A stretch of DNA of 28,104 bases, from assembly GCA_015523055.1 (NCBI GenBank), contig WALD01000078.1:1-28104 (forward strand). The letters are read 5' to 3'. Both the position numbers and the translations under genes were made by a program. This document shows positions 1 to 8,098 of this stretch, one piece after another; position 1 is the first letter of the stretch, and each line of letters starts with the position of its first letter. This stretch comes from Candidatus Altarchaeota archaeon (lineage in GTDB: Archaea > Altiarchaeota > Altiarchaeia > IMC4 > QMZM01). The notes beneath the pieces were generated by a model. That model did no database searches. It had not been told where the DNA came from and worked only from the letters and a program-made list of their open reading frames with translations.

Positions 1-2
1 AG

Positions 3-740
3 ATAATAGGGATAATAATCTATCTTTTGATAGGTCTCTTTGCCGGATTCACGAGCGGTATGTTTGGAATAGGTGGGGGTTCAGTAAGAACGCCCCTGCT
101 CTATGTTGCTGGATTGCCCCTGTTGAGTACCTTTGGGATAAATTTGTTGGTTATACCCTTCTCCTCACTGATAGCGGCTGTAATTCACAGAAAGAACATA
201 GAGCTGAAAATAGCCCAATGGGTGATTCTTGGCGGTATTCTGGGCACAGTAACGGGTGCATTTTTAACCGGGGTCTTATCCAACCTTCTTTTAGCCATTC
301 TTTTTGTTATTGTTTCCATCCTGACAATAGTCGGGATTTATTTTGACAGGCTCTTTCCGGAAATTGCTCAAAAGATTAATCCAGATGCAAAAACTATTAT
401 TGGCGGGGCATTCTTCCTTAATCTCATAACAATGCTGCGTGGAGGTAGTGGAGGTACCTTGTTTCCACCCTTTCTAAAGACGATGGGAGTTAATGTCCGA
501 AAGGCAATAGCAACATCCCTGTTTGCGACTATTTTTACAGCGAGTGTGGGGGCTGTCGTCTTCTGGACTCGTGGTGATATACCCCTTCTTCCTGCATTGG
601 TGGTGGGTATAGGCTCAATAATCGGAGCACAGACGGGTAGTCTAATGTCCCTAAAAACAAAATCCCTTTGGTTGGAAATCGGACTCTCGATATTTATTGC
701 GATTCTTGCATTAGTTGTGCTGATTAAGACACTATGGTAA
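3..740 (+). CDS. TauE/SafE (TSUP) family membrane permease, 5' end cut off
   Basis: Integral membrane protein of the sulfite exporter TauE/SafE (TSUP) family, whose members move small sulfur- or carbon-containing anions across the cytoplasmic membrane. The substrate cannot be read from sequence. The N-terminal GLFAGFTSGMFGIGGG run is the family's glycine-rich signature, followed by alternating hydrophobic segments to the C-terminus. A TTG codon at 27 could start it, but the frame is open to the window edge and encodes further hydrophobic residues there, so I treat the gene as 5' partial. About 240 residues are visible, close to the usual 240-270. A second glycine-rich stretch (GGSGGTLFPP) in the second half fits the internal duplication of the family. 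It is followed by 138 bases of repeat-bearing intergenic DNA before pyrD, with no sign of an operon with it. Confidence 0.85.
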   Translation: MIGIIIYLLIGLFAGFTSGMFGIGGGSVRTPLLYVAGLPLLSTFGINLLVIPFSSLIAAVIHRKNIELKIAQWVILGGILGTVTGAFLTGVLSNLLLAILFVIVSILTIVGIYFDRLFPEIAQKINPDAKTIIGGAFFLNLITMLRGGSGGTLFPPFLKTMGVNVRKAIATSLFATIFTASVGAVVFWTRGDIPLLPALVVGIGSIIGAQTGSLMSLKTKSLWLEIGLSIFIAILALVVLIKTLW

Positions 741-790
741 CGGGTTCTGATTAAGGCATCAGGGTAATGGATTAGGGCATCCGGGGGAGC
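722..790. repeat. Degenerate short direct repeats at the end of the permease gene
   Basis: Three related units start at 722, 749 and 770. The 749-764 copy (GATTAAGGCATCAGGG) and the 770-785 copy (GATTAGGGCATCCGGG) differ at two of 16 positions. The copy at 722 overlaps the last codons of the permease gene and is more diverged. Spacing is 27 then 21 bases. This looks like local slippage duplication; no function can be assigned. Confidence 0.55.
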
Positions 791-852
791 TATGTCCGGA
801 GGATTAATTAAGCAAGAAAACATATATCCTACTGAAGGTCTCCGGGGGATTA

Positions 853-874
853 GAATTCAATCCGGATAGAATTC
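853..874. repeat. Paired GAATTC sites upstream of pyrD
   Basis: The decamer TAGAATTCAA begins at 851 and again at 867, putting two GAATTC palindromes (853-858 and 869-874) 16 bases apart directly before the pyrD start codon. The same 16-base spacing recurs twice at 18667-18746. The site is part of the window-wide excess of GAATTC. A regulatory or protein-binding role is inference only. Confidence 0.6.
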
Positions 875-878
875 AAAA

Positions 879-1796
879 ATGGCTGAACTTTTGACAGAGA
901 TATGTGGGACAAAACTGAGGAATCCGACAATTCTCGCAGCTGGAATTCTTGGTGTTACCTCTGCCACTCTTGAGAGAGCGGCGAATTCCGGGGCAGGGGC
1001 AGTAACTACAAAATCCATAGGTCCCATAAGGAGGGAAGGACATCCGAACCCGGTTGTCGTAGAAACACCCTGCGGTCTTCTCAACGCTGTTGGTCTCTCA
1101 TGCCCCTCCCCAGAGGAGTCCATTGAGGAGCTGAAGAAAACAATAAAAGAGCTTGATATTCCTGTCATTGCAAGTTTTTACGCCCATTCTGAATTAGAAT
1201 TCGGTAATCTTGCCGAACGAATTTCCGGGGTAAAACCGCATCTTCTGGAGGCTAACATATCCTGCCCCAATGTAGAAAATGACTTCGGAATGGCCATCGG
1301 GACCGACGCAGAGGCATCATCACGAATAACAGCAGAGATTAAGAGCATGACAGATATACCCCTTATAGTGAAGCTGACTCCCAACGTTACCGATATCAGA
1401 GAAATTGCCAGAGCAGTTGAGGACGCCGGAGCTGATGCTATTGCAGTAATAAATACCTACGGCCCGGGTATGGCAATAAACGCAGAAACAGGGAGGCCCG
1501 TTCTGAGCAACATGTTCGGTGGGCTATCGGGCCCGGCGATAAAACCGATCGCACTTCGCTGCGTCTACGAACTCTATGACGAGGTGGGAATTCCCCTTAT
1601 CGGAATCGGGGGAATTCAAACCGGTAAAGACATGGCCGAGATGCTGATGGCAGGGGCTTCAGCATGCGGGATTGGAACCGCAATAATGAACAGGGGGGTG
1701 GAGGTATTCTCAGAAATCTGCAGAGAACTGGAGGAATTTATGGACGAACATGGGTATTCAAGAGTCAGGGACATTGTTGGACTCGCGCACAGATAA
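879..1796 (+). CDS. pyrD: Dihydroorotate dehydrogenase, class 1 (PyrD, 1B-like)
   Basis: Catalytic subunit of dihydroorotate dehydrogenase, which oxidises dihydroorotate to orotate with FMN in pyrimidine synthesis (cytosolic, TIM barrel). At 305 residues it has the usual class 1 length. NISCPN at residues 126-131 carries Cys129, the catalytic base of class 1 enzymes. VKLTPNVTDI, GGLSGPAIKP and GIGGIQTGKDMAEMLMAGA form the FMN/phosphate-binding C-terminal strands. The ATG at 879 begins a typical class 1 N-terminus (MAELLTEICG). Class 1B enzymes pair with the iron-sulfur/FAD subunit PyrK; no pyrK is visible in this window, so the partner must be elsewhere or replaced. The usual LxNPG motif after the first strands reads LSCPSP here, a mild deviation. 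Confidence 0.93.
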   Translation: MAELLTEICGTKLRNPTILAAGILGVTSATLERAANSGAGAVTTKSIGPIRREGHPNPVVVETPCGLLNAVGLSCPSPEESIEELKKTIKELDIPVIASFYAHSELEFGNLAERISGVKPHLLEANISCPNVENDFGMAIGTDAEASSRITAEIKSMTDIPLIVKLTPNVTDIREIARAVEDAGADAIAVINTYGPGMAINAETGRPVLSNMFGGLSGPAIKPIALRCVYELYDEVGIPLIGIGGIQTGKDMAEMLMAGASACGIGTAIMNRGVEVFSEICRELEEFMDEHGYSRVRDIVGLAHR

Positions 1797-1834
1797 AATT
1801 CAACCAGAGGCTCATGCACCCCCTATAGGACGAT

Positions 1835-1844
1835 GATATAAATA
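1835..1844 (+). promoter_or_regulatory. Putative TATA box for secFD
   Basis: GATATAAATA lies 35-44 bases before the secF ATG in an AT-rich stretch following the pyrD stop. Position and sequence fit an archaeal TBP site giving a short leader. This is a sequence judgement only. Confidence 0.45.
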
Positions 1845-1878
1845 CATAACTTTTAAGCTATCAGTATAAAATATTTCT

Positions 1879-3003
1879 ATGTTTGACGAGCTTTACAGTT
1901 CCATGGTGAAAAGGGCAGACTATAGGGTTCTGATGGCTATTCCGCCAATTGTTTCTATCCTTCTTCTACTTTTCATCTGGATTCATGGGATCCCAATGGG
2001 GATGGATTTTAGGGGGGGGACAAGGATGGAGATCACAACCCCTGGTGAAGTTCCCTCAGGGGATTTGCATTCTATGGAGTCCCGGCTTATTGCTGCTGGA
2101 CTGGAGAATCTCATAGTGGACTCCGGTGCCGAGGTTGGAACCAACATATATAAGACCTCTATTGAAACCACCAGCAAGGTTAATGAGGAACAAATAAAGC
2201 CAATCCTCAAGGATTATTTTGGAGAACTCCAGGAGGTAGATACAGCCACCGCGAGGCTCTCGAAGGAGCCTCCTCTGGACATGGCGGATAAACTGAAATC
2301 AAGGATCGCTGACATTGATGTTGAATTCAATAAGAATTCCTCAATACTGGAAATCTCTGCAACCGAAATTGATTCAGAGAAACTGGAGAGCGCCCTTAAA
2401 TACTACCTTGGAGAAGATATACATCTGACCCTGCAGCCAAGAAATTACAATAGCGGCTGGGTTGACCCCACCCTTGGCTCAAAATTCAGAGATCAGGGAC
2501 TACATGCCCTCCTCTATGCATACCTCCTTATAATAGTTGTAGTATTCATTGCTTTCAGGGACTTTGTTCCCTCAATTGCGGTAATTCTGGCTGCTACCTT
2601 TGATGGATTAATTGCTGCGGGGGGGATGGCTATCTTTGGTATCACATTGGAGCCGGCATCCCTTGTAGCAATCCTGATGCTTGTCGGCTATTCGGTGGAT
2701 ACAGACATTCTCCTGACAACAAGGGTTCTGAGAGGCAAATTCGGCACCATTAATGAGAGGATAGATAATGCCATGAAAACCGGCCTTACAATGTCAATGA
2801 CGACCATTCTGGTGATGATAGTTATAATAGTGATGTCAGATAAGGTATTCCAGATACCAACACTAAGCAGCATCGCCTCGGTTCTTCTTATGGGTCTCAT
2901 AGGGGATTTATCAACGACATGGTTCATGAACGCTGGAATTCTTAAATGGTACGCGGGGGAAAAAAGAGGTAAATTTAGATTCCTCAAGAGGGGGAGAAAA
3001 TGA
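1879..3003 (+). CDS. secF: Preprotein translocase accessory subunit SecF
   Basis: RND-superfamily membrane protein that works with SecD to aid Sec-dependent protein export. It has a first membrane segment at about residues 17-36, the conserved GMDFRGGT at 41-48, and an extracytoplasmic domain to about 205. Five C-terminal membrane segments follow, with the archaeal signature GYSVDTDILLTTR near residues 270-285, where bacterial SecF has GYSVNDTIVVFDR. At 374 residues it is longer than many archaeal SecF proteins; the extra length is in the extracytoplasmic domain. It overlaps secD by four bases (ATGA at 3000-3003), implying translational coupling. The order secF then secD is the usual archaeal one and the reverse of most bacteria. 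A TATA-like element precedes it. Confidence 0.93.
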   Translation: MFDELYSSMVKRADYRVLMAIPPIVSILLLLFIWIHGIPMGMDFRGGTRMEITTPGEVPSGDLHSMESRLIAAGLENLIVDSGAEVGTNIYKTSIETTSKVNEEQIKPILKDYFGELQEVDTATARLSKEPPLDMADKLKSRIADIDVEFNKNSSILEISATEIDSEKLESALKYYLGEDIHLTLQPRNYNSGWVDPTLGSKFRDQGLHALLYAYLLIIVVVFIAFRDFVPSIAVILAATFDGLIAAGGMAIFGITLEPASLVAILMLVGYSVDTDILLTTRVLRGKFGTINERIDNAMKTGLTMSMTTILVMIVIIVMSDKVFQIPTLSSIASVLLMGLIGDLSTTWFMNAGILKWYAGEKRGKFRFLKRGRK

Positions 3004-4559
3004 GCATAATCAGGAGTTTAAGGATGTGGACGCTGGTAATAGCAGTCACAATTTCTCTGCTGATGGTATTCAATATAATACCTATGAATAAGGGCAAGGG
3101 CATCGGTCTCGGGAATGGTCTTGACTATGGTCTGGACTTTGTGGGGGGGACTGAGATACAGTTGAAGCTCGAAAGACCTCTAAACGACCCGAATACAATG
3201 GCAATTGAGAAGGGGATTCTTGAAAACCGACTCAATGCAATGGGCTTGAAAGACATTCCGGTGAGGCCGTGGGATAACCAGTACATCCTTATACAGATTG
3301 CCAGTGCTTCACCCACAGATATAAAGAGGATAAAGGATATTCTGAAGCAACAGGCGAAATTTGAGGCAATGATAGATGGGAAGCTTGCAATATCCGGCTC
3401 TGATATAAATATTGACCTCAGTCCCAATGGGAGGGGAGTGAGCAAAACAGAGCCGTTCGAATGGTTCGTAGCCATTAAAAACAGCATGGCTGGTGGAGAA
3501 AGATTCTGTCGCGTTGGGAAAGACAAGAGAAACAAACCAATAGATATGTTCCTTGACAGGCCCGAAAATACCTTCTTCCTGATGGACAATGGAACCTATT
3601 CCATCCTCAATGACCTCAGGGAAAATGACCTGACATCCTACATAAAGCTTATCGAGAATCGCTCTAGAATCCCCATTGTAGTTGCAAGAAACAACACCCT
3701 GAACATAAGCCGCATATCTATGTTGAAGAAATCGGGTTTTGACAGGGCGATAATTCTGGATGAAGATGTGGGGATATCCGACAGGCTGAGGAACGAGCTG
3801 GAGGAGAGCGGCATAAGGACCGAAAGGAGGAGCAAGGGTAATGAAAGCTATGAGGCATGGATTAAAGAGGTTATAGGGCTGCAATCTTCCCCAGTCCTGA
3901 GATGCGACCCCTGCTCTCAGTGCAAATACAATGCGATCATAACCGGGCAGGCCTCAACCTATGAGGAGGCTGAGGAGAAGATGAGAGAAACACAGATTCT
4001 CCTCGGTTCAGGGAACCTTCCCGCGAAAGCCAGTATTGGATCAAAGCCCAAGGATGTATCGCCCTCGCTGGGTGAAAAATTCCTCCAATTCAGCTTCATA
4101 ATAGGAATCATCGCAGTTCTTACAGTGGCTCTTGTAATATTCTTAAGGTATAAACGGCCAGGGATAGTTATCCCCATAGTGATAACCTCTCTTTCGGAGA
4201 TAATTATAATCCTCGGATTTGCCTCGCTGATAAGCTGGGAGATTGATCTTCCTGCGGTTGCTGGGATTATAGCTGCCGTAGGAACAGGGGTGGACGACCA
4301 GATAATTATTACCGATGAAACTATGAGCAAGAGGCGCAATGAGCAAAAGAAGAAACTTATTGGTCTTATGGAAAGAATAAAGAGGGCATTTTTCATAATC
4401 TTCGTTTCGGCTGCTACGACTATTGCTGTGATGATACCTGTATTCCTGATACAGTCGCTCAAGGGGTTTGCTCTTACAACTGTGGTGGGTGTATTCATCG
4501 GTATTGCTATAACCAGGCCGGCCTATGCCAGAATAATAGAGGAAATCCTGAAAGGATAA
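3000..4559 (+). CDS. secD: Preprotein translocase accessory subunit SecD
   Basis: Partner of SecF in the export-assisting complex of the cytoplasmic membrane. First membrane segment at about 10-28, GLDFVGGTEIQL from residue 44, a large extracytoplasmic region to about 355, then five membrane segments including GIIAAVGTGVDDQIIITDE, the archaeal SecD form of the fourth conserved motif. At 519 residues it lies in the archaeal range. Archaeal SecDF is thought to run on an ion gradient rather than ATP (family knowledge). Unusual here are three closely spaced cysteines, C302-x2-C305-x2-C308, in the extracytoplasmic domain. The gene contains no GAATTC, giving the longest site-free run of the window (2941-4908). 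It is followed by a T-rich stretch. Confidence 0.93.
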   Translation: MSIIRSLRMWTLVIAVTISLLMVFNIIPMNKGKGIGLGNGLDYGLDFVGGTEIQLKLERPLNDPNTMAIEKGILENRLNAMGLKDIPVRPWDNQYILIQIASASPTDIKRIKDILKQQAKFEAMIDGKLAISGSDINIDLSPNGRGVSKTEPFEWFVAIKNSMAGGERFCRVGKDKRNKPIDMFLDRPENTFFLMDNGTYSILNDLRENDLTSYIKLIENRSRIPIVVARNNTLNISRISMLKKSGFDRAIILDEDVGISDRLRNELEESGIRTERRSKGNESYEAWIKEVIGLQSSPVLRCDPCSQCKYNAIITGQASTYEEAEEKMRETQILLGSGNLPAKASIGSKPKDVSPSLGEKFLQFSFIIGIIAVLTVALVIFLRYKRPGIVIPIVITSLSEIIIILGFASLISWEIDLPAVAGIIAAVGTGVDDQIIITDETMSKRRNEQKKKLIGLMERIKRAFFIIFVSAATTIAVMIPVFLIQSLKGFALTTVVGVFIGIAITRPAYARIIEEILKG

Positions 4560-4565
4560 TATCTA

Positions 4566-4572
4566 TTTTTTT
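4566..4572 (+). terminator. T-run terminator after secD
   Basis: Seven consecutive T residues lie within 15 bases of the secD stop, inside a strongly T-rich stretch running to about 4604. Archaeal RNA polymerase terminates at such T-runs on the non-template strand. No stem-loop precedes it. Confidence 0.4.
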
Positions 4573-4607
4573 ATTCTTAATTACTATCTTTAATAATTCT
4601 TTTGAGG

Positions 4608-4922
4608 ATGAAAGAACTTGAACAGATAAAAGAGGTCGAGAAGACGGTTGAACAGTCCGTTGAAAAGGCTAAAAGGGATGCTGAAAAAAGGATTGAGGAG
4701 CTAAGAGCAAGCAGGAGCGAGAGGATAGATAATGCTAGAGAAATCGCCGAACGGAAGATGGACGAGGAGATAAGGAGTGCAGAAGAGAATGCCCGGAATG
4801 AGGCTGAGAGGATAAAATCGGGGGCTGCTGAAGAGATAGCAGAGCTCGAGAAACAAAGTGGCAAGAATTTTAATCGTGCAGTTGACCTTATTATGGATGA
4901 ATTCTTAAAGGGCGGTGAATAA
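4608..4922 (+). CDS. ahaH: A-type ATP synthase peripheral stalk subunit H
   Basis: Short coiled-coil protein of the archaeal A-type ATP synthase, where H pairs with E to form the peripheral stalks holding the catalytic head against the membrane rotor. Almost the whole chain is charged heptad sequence (residues 1-80) rich in E, K, R and A, ending NFNRAVDLIMDEFLKGG, which is characteristic of the H subunit C-terminus. I chose the ATG at 4608; a TTG six bases upstream is in frame but gives only two extra residues. Length of 104 fits the family. The E subunit gene starts immediately after the stop codon, so the two are surely co-transcribed. No other ATP synthase gene is visible in the window. 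Confidence 0.82.
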   Translation: MKELEQIKEVEKTVEQSVEKAKRDAEKRIEELRASRSERIDNAREIAERKMDEEIRSAEENARNEAERIKSGAAEEIAELEKQSGKNFNRAVDLIMDEFLKGGE

Positions 4923-5495
4923 ATGGCATTGGAAGAAATCAAGAAAAGGATTCTGGAGAAGGGTGATGAAGAGATAAGAAAGATTGATGCCGAAGCCAGA
5001 AAAGAGGAGAATAACATAGAAAACAGCATAAAGGCGGATGAGGAAAAAGTCTACAAGGATGTTGTTGATAAAAGGAGACAGGAGCTTGAATTAATTCCAA
5101 AAAGGATAATCTCAAATGCCAGAATGGAGAAAAAGTTTCGGGTGGAGTCAAAGAAGGCAGAGATAGTTCACAATGTATTCAGAGAGGCGAAGAAAAAGAT
5201 TTTAGAGATGGATGATAAAGAGAAGGGGAGAATTCTGAAGAATCTTGCAGAGGATGCGAAAGAGAATGTCAGAGATCCAGTGGTTTATGTTGACAGGAGA
5301 TACTCAAACCTCATCAATGCAAAGGCCAGAAACATCGGTGACTTTGGAGTAATTGTTGAGAGCAAGGATGGCCTGATGAGGGTTGATAATACCCTGAACA
5401 GCGTAATTCTAAGGATGGGGCCCGATCTTAAGGCCAGTGTCATGCGGGTCTTATTTGAAGATGCTAAAGAAAAAATATCGAAACCAACCCCATGA
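4923..5495 (+). CDS. ahaE: A-type ATP synthase peripheral stalk subunit E
   Basis: Subunit E of the A-type ATP synthase. Residues 1-95 are a long helix, ending in RIISNARMEKKFRVESKKAE, which matches the E-subunit pattern. The C-terminal globular half contains DFGVIVESKDGLMRVDNTL, the hallmark beta structure of subunit E, and a final MRVLFEDA helix that contacts the catalytic head. At 190 residues it has normal length. The ATG follows the H-subunit stop directly, with GGCGGTGAA upstream as a possible ribosome binding site. Its 3' end overlaps the convergent MgtC-like gene by 32 bases (5464-5495). In most archaea H and E lie in one operon with I, K, C, F, A, B and D; here only the stalk pair is present. 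Confidence 0.9.
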   Translation: MALEEIKKRILEKGDEEIRKIDAEARKEENNIENSIKADEEKVYKDVVDKRRQELELIPKRIISNARMEKKFRVESKKAEIVHNVFREAKKKILEMDDKEKGRILKNLAEDAKENVRDPVVYVDRRYSNLINAKARNIGDFGVIVESKDGLMRVDNTLNSVILRMGPDLKASVMRVLFEDAKEKISKPTP

Positions 5496-6699
5496 AGACG
5501 ATTACCCCAAAGATTGCTGCAATCCATACCCCGAATTTTTTGCTCCCGAGAATCCATCCATAGAGCGCCTTTATGGCGGTATTTGTAATGGCTGCGATGG
5601 TTATGGCCTTTGCAGCTACATTGGTGGGGGGCCCTATGGTGGTCATTGCAAGCACTATTGCATCAACATTAACCAGCCCGGAAATTATACTCGTTATATA
5701 AACCCCTGATTCACCAAGATAGATATCTGAAATCTTTGACAGGAAAAGGACACATACGAAGAGAAAACCAAGCTTCAGGGCAGGGCCCAATGTAAGGGGG
5801 GCCTCAAGATTCGTTCCCCCCTCTATACCTCTCTTGGGCCACAGAATTAAAGAGATCAGGATTCCTGTTGCTGCCATGGCCAGCATCGGAACAAGAAGGG
5901 ATTCAAAAACAGAATAATTTATGATGAATACTACAATGAGGACGCGGATGAACATGACGGAATTGGCAATTACCGTAGCAAAAACACAGGGTCTGAGAAT
6001 TCTGCTATTGGCTTTTACCTCTGAAGCCATTGTCGCTATCACTGCTGTGCTGGATACAATACCCCCAAGCAGGCCCGTAATCCCGATGCCCTTTTTCGGA
6101 CCAAGAATCTTCACCAGGATATAACCCAGATAGCTTATTGCCGATATAAGCACAACAAGGAGCCATGCCTGATGCGGGTTGAATACACTCAGGGGGTCTA
6201 TGGCCTTATCAGGCAATAGTGGAAGAATCACAAATGCGATTATGCAGAACTTCAGGGTGTCTGTTAATTCCTTCTCATCTATCCCTCTGACGAAGCGGTG
6301 CATTCTCTTTTTGAATTTAAGCAGGACAGTAAGCAGTATCGAGAGAATTACCGCAATGTTTCTCATCTCGTTAAAGTAGCACATAAAACCCAGAATGAAC
6401 ATAACAAGCGCAGAGAACTCGGTGGTGACGCCCCAATCATTGCTCGCCCTTGCAGTAAAGAAATACTCTATACTGAGTATCACTACAATGGCAAGAAATG
6501 CAACGAAGATAAAATATTCAAAATAGAGATAGCTTATCATGGCAGAGAGGGTTCCAAAGAGGGAGATGATAATAAAGGTTCTTATTCCGGCGTCCCCCAC
6601 TCCTCTATGCCTTTTTCGTTCCCTCTCCATACCCACAAGGGCCCCTATCAACATAGATAAAAAAAAGCCGTAGAGGATATTGTAGTCCATCATTACCAT
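5464..6699 (-). CDS. MgtC/SapB-DUF4010 family membrane protein
   Basis: Polytopic membrane protein of 411 residues with two parts. Residues 1 to about 130 form an MgtC/SapB-like domain carrying the signature GMERER (23-28) and GIRT (38-41). Residues about 165-405 form a DUF4010-type domain with many membrane segments and a KGIGITGLLGGIVSSTAVIATMAS stretch (in part LLGGIVSSTAVIATM). The MgtC domain is linked to magnesium stress and acid survival in bacteria, but the archaeal two-domain protein has no settled role. The start ATG at 6699 (MVMM) has alternatives at 6693 and 6690. Its tail overlaps ahaE by 32 bases on the other strand. A tandem TATA-like element (6718-6743) precedes it. Confidence 0.85.
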   Translation of the reverse strand: MVMMDYNILYGFFLSMLIGALVGMERERKRHRGVGDAGIRTFIIISLFGTLSAMISYLYFEYFIFVAFLAIVVILSIEYFFTARASNDWGVTTEFSALVMFILGFMCYFNEMRNIAVILSILLTVLLKFKKRMHRFVRGIDEKELTDTLKFCIIAFVILPLLPDKAIDPLSVFNPHQAWLLVVLISAISYLGYILVKILGPKKGIGITGLLGGIVSSTAVIATMASEVKANSRILRPCVFATVIANSVMFIRVLIVVFIINYSVFESLLVPMLAMAATGILISLILWPKRGIEGGTNLEAPLTLGPALKLGFLFVCVLFLSKISDIYLGESGVYITSIISGLVNVDAIVLAMTTIGPPTNVAAKAITIAAITNTAIKALYGWILGSKKFGVWIAAIFGVIVFMGLVSIFFL

Positions 6700-6717
6700 T
6701 ATCTATTCGTTTGAACG

Positions 6718-6743
6718 GGTTCTTATACTTGGTTCTTATACTT
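6718..6743 (-). promoter_or_regulatory. Duplicated TATA-like element upstream of the MgtC-like gene
   Basis: The 13-mer GGTTCTTATACTT occurs twice head to tail (6718-6730 and 6731-6743) with no mismatch. Read on the minus strand each copy gives AAGTATAAGAACC, containing a TATA-like core. The nearer core lies about 23-30 bases before the start codon at 6699, a good leaderless spacing, and the second is 13 bases further. Duplication of a promoter core is inferred. Confidence 0.5.
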
Positions 6744-6805
6744 GTCTGTTCGGTACAAGGAAGAAAAATTCCCCGGTGGAATTTAGATTTCATCACCCCC
6801 CGGGT

Positions 6806-6816
6806 GTATAATTTTT
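6806..6816 (+). promoter_or_regulatory. Putative TATA box for the 417-residue surface protein gene
   Basis: GTATAATTTTT lies 29-39 bases upstream of the ATG at 6845 in an otherwise GC-rich spot. The spacing suits a short-leader archaeal transcript. Confidence 0.4.
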
Positions 6817-6844
6817 ATCTACCTGTTAGTAAATATTAGATATA

Positions 6845-8098
6845 ATGGTAAAGAAGACGAGAGAAGAGAAAAAGGCTGAGAGGAAGCATAGATTCCTGTT
6901 TCTTATGATGCTTATCACTGCTACAAGCATGCTTTTTTCCGGGGTATACTACATCAACATAGGCAGAGGCCAGGCACCGGTTAAGAATAGTCTGGCCGGG
7001 AAACTGGCCATGATAGAGCAGTATAACCTTAAACCTGCTGTGAATGGTTCGGTTCTCGCTCAGGTGGGGGAGGGAAAAGATGAGCTGTTGATAATCCCGG
7101 GGGTTCGGTGTATGGACATAGACAACATAATCGAGCTGAGGAATTCTTCCATAGATGGGGTTGAGAGCATAAGCTGCGAGGTCGCGAATCCGCGGATCGA
7201 CATCCAACGTTCGATAATCTGCGGAACCTTCATCCTGTTCAGGTTGCGGTTTGATCTCAACGACTCCGGGATAAATGACCGGGTCAGGAGGAGGCTAAGT
7301 AATGTGTTGAGCAAATACAATCGGATGAGAGGTTATACTATAAAGCTGCAGGAGGACACCCTCGGCTCGAGGAGGGTATATGTCATTGGTAGTGAGGAGA
7401 CAAAAGAGGGAGACTACGTCAGGGTGGCACTCTTCAACAGAGACTTGATTGCGGGGGGGACGGGGCTGCTCGGCATTGAGGAGAGAATCGTCCCGAAGGG
7501 GCCGCACTTCTCTGCAAGGGTTGTCAATATTACGGGCATCAGCGTCAGTGGTGCAATACCCGGGGAATTCAACCGCGAGGAGATAGTGAATTCCCTTGGA
7601 TTGAACGAGAGTGAATTAAATTCACGGATGCCTGAATTCAGGGTTAATGGCTCTCTATCAAAAGAGGACATTGAGCTTATCCATGCCGGGATACAGGAGG
7701 TCGGCAACACAACAATCATAAAATTCAACGGCTCCGGGGAGAAAATAAAGGATATCCTCGCTGAAGAGGGACTGTCATATTTCCTAAAACCAGGGGCAGT
7801 ATTCTTCCGGGTCGGGCTGAATTCCAGTGTGCAGAGAATTGAAGAGGTGCTGACCGAGAACGGAGTTGTAAATACAACCTTCCAGAAGGCAGGCAGGATT
7901 TCCATGCCTGAGGAGATCATAATTAATGGCAGACTGGTGCCGATAGAGAACCATGATGCCTTTGAGGCGTTGTTTTACATGGACACCGAGATAGGGGACA
8001 GAATAAACATAAGTCTCAACACCATATCCCTTGGCGATCGGATAACCCCGTTCGGAGCGTCAGAGTTCAGGAACGAAACAGAGAGCATAATGCGATGA
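6845..8098 (+). CDS. Unknown membrane-anchored extracytoplasmic protein
   Basis: I do not recognise this 417-residue protein. It has a basic N-terminus (KKTREEKKAERKHR), one membrane segment at about residues 19-38, then a soluble chain that should lie outside the cell by the positive-inside rule. At least ten N-x-S/T sequons are spread along it (for example NSS, NIT, NES, NTT, NIS, NET), in line with an N-glycosylated archaeal surface protein. Secondary structure looks mixed alpha/beta, with no Cys-rich repeats and no recognised catalytic motif. It has its own TATA-like element, diverges from the MgtC-like gene and converges on the pyrophosphatase gene, so it is a single transcription unit. 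Base composition matches its neighbours. Confidence 0.7.
   Translation: MVKKTREEKKAERKHRFLFLMMLITATSMLFSGVYYINIGRGQAPVKNSLAGKLAMIEQYNLKPAVNGSVLAQVGEGKDELLIIPGVRCMDIDNIIELRNSSIDGVESISCEVANPRIDIQRSIICGTFILFRLRFDLNDSGINDRVRRRLSNVLSKYNRMRGYTIKLQEDTLGSRRVYVIGSEETKEGDYVRVALFNRDLIAGGTGLLGIEERIVPKGPHFSARVVNITGISVSGAIPGEFNREEIVNSLGLNESELNSRMPEFRVNGSLSKEDIELIHAGIQEVGNTTIIKFNGSGEKIKDILAEEGLSYFLKPGAVFFRVGLNSSVQRIEEVLTENGVVNTTFQKAGRISMPEEIIINGRLVPIENHDAFEALFYMDTEIGDRINISLNTISLGDRITPFGASEFRNETESIMR

Noticed and set aside
3309..3884. Long minus-strand open frame opposite secD
   Set aside because: The plus-strand gene has full family conservation across the span; the minus-strand product has no recognisable features.
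5437..5709. Open frame of 90 codons on the plus strand after ahaE
   Set aside because: It lies wholly opposite the MgtC-like gene and encodes a Tyr/Cys/Gly-rich chain typical of antisense reading of a membrane protein.
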